A stretch of DNA of 64,000 nucleotides from Anthostomella pinea. Lineage: Eukaryota; Ascomycota; Sordariomycetes; Xylariales; Xylariaceae. Within the stretch, counting starts at the first letter, position 1, and each line of letters starts with the position of its first letter. The stretch is taken from positions 2,346,846-2,410,845 of the forward strand of contig CAUWAG010000008.1 in the NCBI GenBank assembly GCA_963556695.1, given 5' to 3'. Shown here piece after piece: positions 12,003 through 22,459 of the stretch. The position numbers and the translations under genes are program-made. The notes below the pieces were generated by a model that did not search any database, was not told the origin of the DNA, and saw nothing but the letters and a program-made list of their open reading frames with translations.

Positions 12003-13370
12003 TCAAACACCTCTGCGGGAGCTTACTTTTCCACTGTCAAGCTTGCGGACTTTACCCGTGGCTTGGGTCCTGTCACCTTCAGACTCCACTGGGCCTCTTT
12101 TGTTTTTACCCAATTTCGCGGCGGGTGTCGGCTGACCTGGCATGTGCTTGGTGTACACTTCTTCCGAACTGTCCCTCCGCTTGGCTGTCTCGACTGTCGG
12201 CTGCCACTCGACCCCTAAAACTTCCATGAATGGTACGGAGTCCGGTTCCATCTCAAAGTCGGCACTCTCTGAGAGCTGCTGCTCCGGGATAGTTCTGCCC
12301 AACGACGGACCTTGTCTAGAAGTCTTTCCGACGAGCTGGCCATGACGGTCATACCTTTCGTTGGAAGTGAGCGCAGAATCCTTTCTGTGAGGTTATGGAC
12401 GTAGAAAGTCCTCCCACCATAAAGAAATCGGTACCAGGCATCAAAAGGTTGCATTTGCTGCTTGGGTACGATTGCTCATTGGCTGTCGACCATGCCTAGC
12501 ATTGCAAGTGCCCAGATACCCTTGGAAGCAGGCATCTCGTTTCTGGTCCTCTTCCACGGTAAAACTCGATACTGTAGACCGAGTCTTTTGTCGTTCTTCT
12601 TATCACCAAGGCCGTAGAAGCGCATTAAAGTAACATCAACCGGTGTCATGACAAATGCGTACCTTGTTCTTCCCTGGTAACAGTACATGACCATCTGACT
12701 TACCGTTGTACTGGCTCGGTGGTATTTATCGCCTTGGGATAGCCCATCAGAGTCGTGGGCAAAACGCCGTTTTATATCCCCGATGGAAGCTAGGTGTCCA
12801 TTGCTCGACTCTATATCGATGTGGTGGAGATCCTCAGATTGAGTAGCAGTTCCAGACTCTTCGACGTGGTTAACCGGCGAGTCAGGTTTCTTTTTCTGAG
12901 ATGTAGCGACCGGGCTTGTGTCAGACCTGGACAACATGCAGTGTACTTTCTTTGAGGCGGCTGAGTTCTTTTCTATGGGTCTTGCGACGAGGGACGGGGC
13001 CTCTAATTTCGGAACCCTGACGCCCAAACCCTCGTATGCGAAACCCACAGCTTTGGATGGTTTCAAATTAACGCGCGACTGGAATTCAACAGCAGTGGCA
13101 CCCCAAAATTTCCGTAGAGCTGGCACCACGGAAAATTCAAACATACATTTGATGTTTTTCTCAGACACGACTATGTGCGTCTGGTTTGCTGCTCGTGTCA
13201 TGGAAATTAGGTCTTAGACTTGCCACGAGATAGGCTTCTCAAGCAAATCAAGGAACATTCCATGGATGTTTTCTTCCGTGAAGTCTTCCCAAGGCTCGAT
13301 GTCTTCAAAGTCAATGTCAATGAAGTCTTCGTTGGGCGAAGTGCCGGCCTATTACGAACCAACAAGACCA
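12003..13370 (-). pseudogene. Degraded fungal gene of unknown function
   Basis: Read on the minus strand. A stretch upstream of 13214 carries acidic DFIDIDFEDIEPWEDF and then MFLDLLEKPISWQV, followed by an in-frame TAA, then DLIS and an open frame of 241 residues starting at 13201. The TAA would be CAA with one C-to-T change, which fits RIP-type decay. The long frame includes SQMVMYCYQGRTRYAFVMTP and GLQYRVLPWK, then ASKGIWALAMLGMVDSQ. This resembles an uncharacterised fungal family that has RYGFILTD-like and ALWYLGML-like segments. The following parts (12215-12454 with FDAWYRFLYGGRTFYVHN; 12003-12302, charged tail) are in other frames. I do not know the function. Confidence 0.5.
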
Positions 13371-13451
13371 CACAGGGGAGGAGGACCGCGGACAGGCCAG
13401 GGTTCATTGGCAGAAAATGAACGATAAGCACAACACACGGAAGAAGGATAC

Positions 13452-13794
13452 TGCGACACGAGTCACGTGACCAGGGGATAGCTGGGATAGCCAACGATCC
13501 CAGATATCCACCTCATCAGTGAGAGAGAGATTGGATATATAAGGATGGACATTTCTTAGCTAGACAGATAAACAGTCTCTATTTTAGTGATCAATCTAAG
13601 CATCTTAACCAACCCTAAGGTGAGAGAAATCTCTTGACGACTCGACTATTCAGTGATCCCCCGGATCCAGACTAAGCCCCAGTATCTGAGTGTCTTCTAG
13701 TTGACAGAAGCCTCTATTGTCCTTTGTGTTAACTTACCTCAGAACATAAACCCTATAGAACCCTTTAGCCTTATAGGTTAGACGGCTCGTCACA
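13452..13794. mobile_element. Possible solo LTR of a retrotransposon
   Basis: About 343 bp with short imperfect inverted ends: TGCGACACGAG on the left and CGGCTCGTCACA on the right (reverse complement TGTGACGAGCCG). Inside are a palindromic GTCACGTGAC, a TATATAAGGATGGAC core-promoter-like sequence near 13536 and GATCAATCTAAGCATC downstream, in the order expected for U3 then R. No target-site duplication is visible and no second LTR or pol sequence lies next to it. Confidence 0.4.
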
Positions 13795-13951
13795 CGGCTG
13801 CATTTAATTCGGACTTTCGAACTATCTTTACAGACGGAAGCTCGAGGAGCTCAAAGACATGGCCGTAACAAGGCTTTTGGTACTTCTGATATACAATAGT
13901 CTTACTCAGTGCGTCTCGTATCAAGGCAAACTTGGGCTTAGAGGAAGGCAT
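13793..13951 (-). pseudogene. Short coding fragment abutting the LTR-like element
   Basis: From an ATG at 13951 the minus strand reads MPSSKPKFALIRDALSKTI and continues with KPCYGHVFELLELPSV and KIVRKSELNAAV, then stops right at the edge of the LTR-like element. It looks like the 5' part of a gene cut by the insertion. It may belong to the broken gene on the same strand on the other side of the element (12003-13370), but I cannot prove the link. Confidence 0.3.
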
Positions 13952-14690
13952 CGTAAAGTGATTGTAATATCGGGGGCTGAGTTTTATGTTGATGTACTGG
14001 CTGATAAGGAGCTCGCGAATGGCTTACAATGATGCCGAAGGAAGCCGTGGGACGTTCCTCTTCTTCTAGGCTTGTCGAAGTGATGAAAGGGGTAAGAATC
14101 ATGCAGACCGGATGCTATATGTGTGCGATGTGTCTTTGTGGTTAACAGTTGTTGATAGACAACGTATAACGCCAACCTTGAGGGCGCCAAGCACCGGGTA
14201 TATCCAACTATCCCAGATTCTAGATCTCGTCGACAACAATAGTGTCGAGTCTAGCACGCAGGCCGAAATAGTCTTTTGAGTTCAAGTGAGTATGTTTTGT
14301 TCATCCTCGACAAGGAGGCCCGGTCTGTAAAAGCCTGGTAAGTGCCCGGGTCTCATTGACACAATTTGGAACAAAGGTGGTGCTGTGTAACTCATTGTCT
14401 GTATAGTGATTTCATCAGGCGTATAAAGAAGTGCGAGGACCTAACAAGATTAGTCTATCTGGAAGTAGGGTGGAACAAGGGATTAGAGGCCAAGAGCATA
14501 TCGAAGGCCTCTCAAAATGGCGTAGAGCCGACCTAAAGCAGACGTAACAACACCAGAGGTAGCTTGGACTGACGATAACGAGTTTGGTGTGGAACACACC
14601 ATCATCGCAAAAACAACTATTTTTCTTGGCGCCCCGCTGTTAGGGCGCAACCTCGATATCTGCGCTAAAGTAGGCACTTCTTTTAGTAAT
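13952..14690. other. Non-coding or 5' part of the LINE
   Basis: No conserved protein is readable. It may include the 5' untranslated part of the retrotransposon that follows, since phrases such as ATCAGGCGTATAAAGAAGTGC near 14415 recur in similar form near 16365 within the element. Confidence 0.3.
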
Positions 14691-17600
14691 TGACTATGTT
14701 TGCCAAGGTATAAGAGAATTTTTCTCACAAGCTGGATGGCACCCTTCCATGACGGGTCCCCAAACACGCCCATGGCCGTCCCAAAGACGACCACCGGCGA
14801 CGTGCTCAAATCCCTGGCCCCTAGAAAGACATACAGCCTGGCAACTCTGAGCAAGCTCCGCCAGGCGCTGCTTGACGACATCAGCAGCAGCCCGTCACAG
14901 GTCTCTGAGGCTGACTTCACCGTTGTTTCCCCTCTGAAAAGAAAATCCTGAAATATCAATAACGGCAGCACCACTGGAATGAAACGACCTCAATTGAACA
15001 GAATCTCTATAGACCAAGCCATTAAACACGATACAGGGAGTAAAGCCTCCTCCTCGGAGTACCAGGACCAAGTTGCTAAAATACTGAATAAAGACAAGCA
15101 CCTTTATGAAGCCAGGATAACAATATTTTAAGAGTGTGCTACAACAGTTGACAAGACACTTCAGAAAGCCGGAACCGAATTATACTCACATGCTAAGGAG
15201 TTCAGCGCCTTGTTCTCTAAATGTCTGAACGAGTGGCTAGAAACCCGAGATTCAACCATAAGAAAGACCACTTCCGGGGGGATGGGGAAGCCCACCATGA
15301 CTTTCGCACAAGCCGTCTCTTCTAGCCACTGACAGCATCTACTGACAGTCAACACCACCATGAAGAAAATACAGCCTGGTGCCCTCACCACTGCCAACCA
15401 ACTGAAGAAGAAGCAGGATGATCTCCGGGTCTTTGTCCGCATAGACAATAGCCATTTAGAGCCTTATGAGATAAAGTCTACACTAAATAGAAGACTTAAG
15501 CTTCATCCCTAGGAGCTTAGAGAAGTGACACGGTGCCCCTCCGGATTTACCTTACACCCAAGGGACAAACCAACTCAGGCTAAGCTCCTGGCCTTCCAAG
15601 AAGAAATTACCGACATTCTCAAGGCACAAAAGATCGAGACCCACACGGTCTGGCATCACTACAAGGTCGATGGATGCCTAAGAAAGGTCATCAATGCGGA
15701 AGAGTTGACAATCGACATTACTGACATTGCTGTCGCTGATAAAATTAAAGCCCAAACAGGTGACAGACCTCTAAGGTGCATACTCTTAAGAAACACAGTT
15801 GATTCTGATCCAAAGACCACCTGAGTGATCTCTCTGCCCCGTGCAGCAAAGAAACTATTCACGCTTTTTGCTCACTCAATGACCTTGAGGCACATTCAAT
15901 ACTCCCCCAAGGTTCACCAGTGTGCGAGCTGCTTTAGATACCATAGTAGGAACTACCGATATGAAAAGCAAGTATGTGCACGTTGCGCCAGCGCAGTACA
16001 CCAGGGGGATTGCGAAAAATCAATCCCAAAATGCGTCAACTGCAAGGGGCCTCATGCTGCTGACTTCAATAAATGCCCTGCACGCCCCAAGGTTATGAAA
16101 GGTATCATTCACAAGCACACATAGGAGCAAATCCAGGAAATAAGGCTGGCCGGAGAAAGAGCCAGATCCAGGGCCTTCAATAAAACAAGCAGAAACCAAG
16201 CTGGGTCATCACCTAACAACAATAACAAAGACACCACAATACAAATCAACACAACAAATACAGCTCATCCCAGAGATGCCGACACCATTGTTGTCCGTCA
16301 ATGCTAGGTATATCAAACGAAACATATCGACACGGGCATCTGGTCGTCCATTCTGTGAATGCGGCAGGAGTATAAAAGAGTGCAGGCCCTACAGAGTTAG
16401 TCATTAACCTGGCTGACTACAAAAGAGAGCAAGCAGACATCATTTTGATGCAAGAGCCCTGGGTCAGCACACCACCAGGCAGAAGAACAGGAGTGAAGAC
16501 ACACCCAAATTATGATATATATTCCCCGGTTGATTCCTGGGACAGCGACAGTACACGGCCCAGATCTCTCATCTATGTGAGAAAATATCTTCAAGCGGAT
16601 CAATTTTGGCCTTACGCTACACGAGACATCACTTGGGTCAAGGTACGAGGCATTACATTTGCCAGCGTTTACTGACCATGTAACAACCTGCAGGAAGTGG
16701 ATAACATTCTGGAAGTATGGACTCCACCTTTTGGCTGCGTTATAGCTGGAGATTTTAATGCTAGCGACACATCCTGGGACTCGAGCAATCCAGGATATCA
16801 TGGTGGTGTCATATTTGCACAGACTATGGCAGACCACGGACTGGATCTGATTTCTGAACCAGATGTCCCAACACATGATGAAGAAAATGTACTAGATCTG
16901 GTGTTCTCAGATGTCCCCATGGCTGAAGCCTCAGTCAATGATACACTTCAGTGCACCTCAGATCATAAGACATTACGAATAGTCATTCCAATTCAGGGAG
17001 ATCTAGACCGAGTCCCCAAGGCCAATCATTGGATAGTACCGGACGATAAACTACAAGAGCTGGTGGACAATGTCTAAAATAGGATTTTTTGAGCTCCCCC
17101 GGCTGGGTGCATCCCCTGGCCAGGTAGATGCCTTTACACAGAGCTTGATCAACATGATCCAAGCCTGTGTCAGGACAGTGGGCAAGAAGCCCCGACAATC
17201 TAGGCCCACTGCTTGGTGGAATGATGAATATAAAGCAGCTATTCAGACATACAAGGCCCTTTCTAAACATACTACAAGCCAAAAAGGGCGGAATTCAGCC
17301 CGACAGGAATTTTGCTGCGTGGTTCAGAAAGCTAGGAGAGAATACTGGCAGACTCTAATCAATTCAGCGACTGAGCCAAAGGACCTGTACAGAATCGTTT
17401 CCTGGTACAAGCTATCAGCAGGATTGCGTTCCCCTCCAATCATCGTAGGAGACCAAATATTCGAGTCACAAGAGAACAAGGCAAATACACTACGCTCAGC
17501 CACGCTTAAACAAAGTACTCCAGACAACGATATCATTGCCCCCTGGTCTGCTCATATCACACAACCCAAACCACACATCCCCCTTAAATACCATGTCGGG

Positions 17601-19100
17601 CTGGAAGAGGCTGAAGGGTGTACTATAGGGACCAAGAACAACTCCCCAGGAATAGACACCCTCACAGTGCGGATTCTGAAAGCTTGCTGGCCAGTCATTG
17701 GGGAACATATCAGAGCCCTTTTCCAGACCTGTCTACAGATTGGACACCACCCTAAACCATTCAAAGTAGCTGAGGTGATGATGATCCAAAAACCAGGCAA
17801 AAAAGACTATTCCAATCCCAGGACCTACAGACCAATATCACTGTTGTCATGTCTTGGCAAAGGCCTTGAACGACTCATTGCAAAAAGAATTACCTGGTTT
17901 GTTATTAAACTTGGAATTCTAGCTCCACAACATTTTGGAGCTCTACCAAAGCGCTCTGCCACTGACCTGGTAGCTGCACTCATACAAGATATTGAGCAGG
18001 CCCTCGACCAACGCCTCGTTGCAACGGTAGTCATGTCAGATGTGAAAAGGGCTTTTGACGCTGCCCTAATGGGACGACTGGTGGTTCGCATGAGAGAACA
18101 GGGCTGGCCAGGCTTTCTTATAAGATGGGTCCAGTCATTCATGTCCGAGCGGTCTGTAAGGGTTTAGTTTGAAGGTATCGTACCCGATATAAAAGCTCTC
18201 ACTTGTGGGCTATCACAAGGCTCACCAGCCTCTCCAATCCTTTACATGCTGTATACAGAGCCAATTTGTGCCCGATTTGGTATAAAAAAGAGAAGCTTTG
18301 GATATACAAATGACCTAGCGACTCTCTGTATTAGAAAGAACCTTAAAGAAACAGCTATAGAGATTTCTAAAAATCTACTTACTTAATTAATAGGGACATA
18401 ACAACGCTATTGAATTTGACCCCAACAAAACTGAAATCATGCACTTCTCACGGAAAAAGAACTCAAACAACCCTCCAGTCTACCACAGGACAATGAATAA
18501 AACAGCCAAGGTTTCCATGCGATGGCTAGGTGTCTTTCTGGATAAAAAACTAAACTTCAAAGATCATGTTTTTCACTGGGCCAAGAAAGCTAGTAGGGTA
18601 GCAAATCACCTTTGAGGACTATGCAACACAGTCAAAGGACTTCCAGTAAAGTCGACCAGGAGGGCTGTGAAAGCTTGTGTTATTCTTATTCTTACACACG
18701 GCTTGGAGGCCTGGTACCCAAGAATCGAGAAAGTTGGGAGCTTAGGTGGGACATCAGCATGTCGCATTAAGAGGCTTCTTGAAACGATAGACGCTGTACT
18801 ACGAACGGCGATCAGGGCTATGCTGCCGGTCTGGAAAATATATCTTGGACATATCCTATACTTTGAATCACAGATTCCCCCAGCAGGAGTTCTTGCAAAG
18901 TCAATAAGACGATGTCACGGCCTACGACTCGGACGAATAGACCAGAGACACCCTCTTATTGGCAGGCTCCAAGTACAAGCTTACAAAGAACCAACAAGGT
19001 TACAAAGGAACTTCCAGCTAGTCCCTGACTTCCAGAGACCAATACTCACCAAGCCATCATAGAAGAAGTCCTCAATCCGTAAGGATAAAGACAAAAAGCA
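14690..19100 (+). mobile_element. Inactive Tad1-like LINE (non-LTR) retrotransposon
   Basis: Plus-strand element with broken frames in the order ORF1, endonuclease, reverse transcriptase. ORF1 remnants (14700-14951, 15525-15824, 15825-16124) end in a zinc-knuckle region with CASCFRYHSRNYRYEKQVC and CVNCKGPHAADFNKCP. The endonuclease of APE type shows MMQEPWVSTPPGRRTG, then VIAGDFNASDTSWDS and a C-terminal TSDHKTLRIVI. The reverse transcriptase (17070 onward) has YRPISLLSCLGKGLERLIAKR, the catalytic block SDVKRAFDAAL, and, past an in-frame TAG after RSVRV, CGLSQGSPASPILYML. The normally invariant YADD box reads YTNDLATL. The 3' part (18667-19062) matches the post-RT region. At least five stops or frame changes make it inactive. 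Borders are approximate; no poly-A tail or target duplication was found. Confidence 0.85.
17070..18350 (+). pseudogene. LINE reverse transcriptase remnant
   Basis: The longest readable part of the LINE. One frame of 365 residues (17070-18167) covers the linker and RT fingers and palm up to MSERSVRV, then a TAG interrupts, and the same frame goes on with FEGIVPDIKALTCGLSQGSP and ARFGIKKRSFGYTNDLATLC. The second catalytic aspartate pair (YADD) is changed to YTND, so the polymerase would be dead even without the stop codon. Confidence 0.8.
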
Positions 19101-19642
19101 CGCGTATTAAATCTATTGCCCGGTGTCAATGTTTCTGCCCTTCGACCTCCTTATGGGACTCAACGACTGATTGAAGAGGACCATGCGACTTACATGTGTT
19201 CGACCCAGGCAGGCGGCCAAGATGCCGAGCCAAATGCCGCTTGGCCTGTCAGGAAGCATATCCTGGGAACAAAGGAATCATACATGTACATATACATGGC
19301 CTCCAGGCCTGATTAGTATTGTAGCCCTCTGCAGAACAACATACATCTTTACCCCCCTATATGGTTCGCCTTCTGACATGGCCCAGTAACATTAGTCGGC
19401 GAATCAATGCCTTGGCTTCGACGCATGGCAACTTCATGAGATGCAACGCTTACTAGTGAAGCAAGCTTGGCCCGTGGATGGTTACTCTTGGTACAGGACA
19501 ACGCCGAGCCATTTCTCTGCTTCGCACCATGCCCGCGCGTCGTCTCTGAGGACGGTTGGCCGGCTCTCAGTATAAATATGGACGATAGCCGGGGCAAAAC
19601 CCGTGAACGCGATATATCCCAAGCTCACCATTTTCCGTACCC
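19101..19642. other. Intergenic region between the LINE and the FAD oxidase gene
   Basis: Promoter side of the oxidase gene. No further gene recognised; probably includes the LINE 3' end. Confidence 0.4.
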
Positions 19643-21912
19643 ATGACAATGACCCGCGATGGGATATTTCTGTGTGCTGGGCTCGCCGTGTTCGGCAGGA
19701 CAACGTTATCGGCACCATCACTGGTTTCCCGAACCTGGAACGGCGCCGAGTATGGCTGCAAATGCTATATTGACGATGACTGCTGGCCGGCTGACAGTGC
19801 TTGGGCGGAACTAAATTCTACCGTGGAGGGCACACTGCTCGTCGACATCCCGCCGGGCGCGTCTTGCTATGATGTATGCTTCCCCAGGCAGGATGGTCCT
19901 ACTCATTCGCATGCGGGAAGGTGATCTTGGATACCAAACTGAACGCGGTCCACGGCAGGCCTTCGAAGGACCACTCGGCACCACCCCCACCTACGATGCT
20001 GCTGCTTGTGCAGACGCAACGGCCAACTGGGCCAATGAGACCTGGACGTAAGTCGTCGTCGTGCCGGCTCTAGATAGTAGATCGCACACGCATGCTAACA
20101 CTGTCCAGCGTCGATAAGCCGGCTGCGGAGTTATGGACCTACTTCATGAATGACACCTGCCGGCCGACTGATGACCCTTCGCAGTCTTGCACCCTTGGGA
20201 ACTACGGAGTCTATGTCATTACCGCCGAGTCCCAGGGCCATGTTAAGGCAGGCATTGACTTCGCCAGAGAGAACAACCTGCGCTTGATTGTGCGAAATAC
20301 CAGACACGTCTTCATTGGGCGTTCGACGGGATGGGGGGCACTTGTCATCAACACACATAGCTTCCAAGACCTCGTCTTCTCTACAGAATACACTGGGCCC
20401 GGCAACTACACAGGAGGAAGTGTTATCATGGGCGCCGGGTCCAAGGTCGGGCCTCACTCACAGCAGCCAACGCCCAGGATCCACCCGTTCTTGTCATGAC
20501 CGGAGAGTGTCCCGTAAGTTCCATACAGTGGAATAGTCGACATCCAACTGATAAACCCGCAGACAGTTGGTGTTGCGGGCAGCCTCGTTCAAGGAGGTGG
20601 ACATGGCCCCCTAACGTGAGTAGGCTACATTGTTGCTCTTCTTTCATGTCTCTCCGCTGTTCTTATTGCCGGGTCATGACGCGGAACCGCCACGTATCAA
20701 TTACACTGACTTGAGAGAAAGAGAGCCCCCTGACTAATCGTGGACGATGTAGGCCACTCTACGGGATGGTTGCAGACACGGCCCTCGCTTTCGACGTCGT
20801 CACGGCAGACGGCGAGTTCCTGAGAGCCAACTCGGAGGAGAATCCTGACTTGTTCTGGGCTTTGATGGGAGGAGGTCCATCATCCTATGGAATAGTCCTC
20901 TCGGCTACCTTCAAGACCTTCCCGGAAACGAAGGCTGCCAGTGTCATTGTCAACATCAACTCGACTCTTACCAATGATACCGACGTGTTCTGGGAAGGCG
21001 TCAGGTCGTTCCACAAATACTCCAACACATTTGTTGACGCTGGTCTCTATGCCTACTTCGAGTTGGCGACGCTGCGTCTACACATTGCGCCTTTTGTTGG
21101 CGCAGGCAAGACTTCAGCTGAGATGGGGGCCATCCTGAAGCCATCATTATTCTCCTCAACGTCAGTGTGACTAAACATCACCCGCCTGTCACGGCAGATG
21201 ACCCTGTTGGCTCGTCTTCGAAAAGGTCAATGTACAGGTCATATACCGTATCAAACTCTTTGCCGACAGCATCGTAGGGGATGTTGTTAGCCTCAAATTC
21301 GTCAAACATGGGGATCGTGAAGGTCTGTATCCAGAGTCTTCCAAAACCCGGGTTGCCCCAAGAGCACTCAATCACGGGACCTACTGACTCGTGGTCGTGG
21401 CACAGGCGTTCAAGACGGCAACATCTCCACGGGCCGACCTTGCTAATCAGGGTGGCATCAGTGGCCACCTGTGGGATGCCGGCCATAGCACTCCAGTGTC
21501 AAATTCAGCAACACACCCGCGGTTTAGAAACTCCACCGACTTCGCGGTCGTCACGCTTCCGGTGCCTGTGGGCACTACATGGGCCCAAAAGGAAGACCTC
21601 CAAAACGTTCTCACGAATATCCAAGACGCCGCAATGAGGGAGGCAGGCCCTCATGGCTGTGCTTATGTCAACGAGGTCGGGCGCGAGATGAGACTTGAGA
21701 TAAGGCTTGATCCAGCATGAGACGCTGACCAGTAGCAGGGCGATCCATACCAACCGGACTGGCAAGACCACTTCTGGGGCTTGGAGTACCCAAAGCTGCT
21801 CGAGATCCGGCAGAAATGGGATCCTAACGGGGTATTTTATGCCATTGCCACGCCGGGAACAGAAAAATGGGAGGTTATCGAATACGGTACGCGACTGTGT
21901 CGTAAGACTTGA
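19643..21912 (+). pseudogene. Secreted FAD-linked oxidoreductase (BBE-like) with an internal inversion
   Basis: A seven-exon gene of the FAD_binding_4/BBE family (extracellular flavo-oxidases acting on sugars or secondary metabolites). Exons: 19643-19873, 19959-20047, 20109-20513, 20563-20615, 20753-21322, 21406-21675, 21739-21912. Visible parts: N-terminal signal-like segment, GVYVITAESQGHVKAGIDFA, FIGRSTGWGALVINTHSFQD, GECPTVGVAGSLVQGGGHGP, ADTALAFDVVTADGEFL, and the C-terminal BBE block NEGDPYQPDWQDHFWG. The FAD-linking region reads RNTRHVF where the family has RNTGHDF. Three lesions: one G missing near 20441 (after IMGAG), one base missing after TGG inside the inverted block, and the block 21143-21310 lying in reverse orientation. 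All else fits an intact gene, so loss is recent or partly a sequencing problem. Confidence 0.8.
21143..21310 (-). other. Inverted exon segment inside the FAD oxidase gene
   Basis: On the minus strand this block reads MFDEFEANNIPYDAVGKEF, then DTVYDLYIDLFEDEPTG and FSHTDVEENND, which is the missing middle of the plus-strand gene. Plus-strand coding stops making sense at AILKP (21142) and resumes at GIVK (21311). The two joins would be seamless in the original orientation. CCAT at 21141-21144 and ATGG at 21308-21311 form a 4-base inverted match at the breakpoints. Confidence 0.85.
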
Positions 21913-22459
21913 GGGTACCCCAGATGGCTGTTTCTTAGAACACCATCGAAAAGCCACATGCTATTTGTAAAAAGAGCAACTTGGAAACGAATATACGGAT
22001 TGGCGGAGAAGAGGTGTATACTTGATGCGCTGCGTGTTTTCTGCAGAGGTTTATGATCTATCGCTTCCAAATGCGATGAGTTCGGCATGAATTGCACCTT
22101 TGCACACAGTTAGCAGCCAGGAGACCGAGGAGAGATAGGAAACCCAGACAACTGGGGCTTTCGTACCTGAGGCAACTGAGATGCGCTGAAGCAAGTCGAG
22201 ACGAGCAACACGAATACACCACCAACTGTCATGCCATGCCTCTGCGCTACCGCTACCACCACAACTACTACCACCCACCAGTGCGGCTCCAGCGATGATC
22301 TCTCAACGCCCGACAAGCTCAAAATAATCGTAGGCGCGCCACAAGGATTACTCCAGTACCACAGGAACGAGAGTTGGATTGGCTGAAGCTTCCGAACACA
22401 CACACACCTTCCCCAAACTCGCGACTTCCCCAAGCTCGCGCCAGCCTCAACCTCCAATC
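21913..22459. other. Intergenic region before the ADP-ribosylglycohydrolase gene
   Basis: 3' flank of the oxidase and promoter of the next gene. A CAC-rich stretch (CCACCACAACTACTACCACCC, near 22256) is present. No gene seen. Confidence 0.5.

Noticed and set aside
14483..14974. A 163-residue minus-strand frame in the LINE
   Set aside because: Overlaps ORF1 of the element in antisense and shows no family features.
21178..21486. Separate minus-strand gene of 102 residues
   Set aside because: Its readable part is the inverted piece of the FAD oxidase; the rest is antisense to the following exon and intron.
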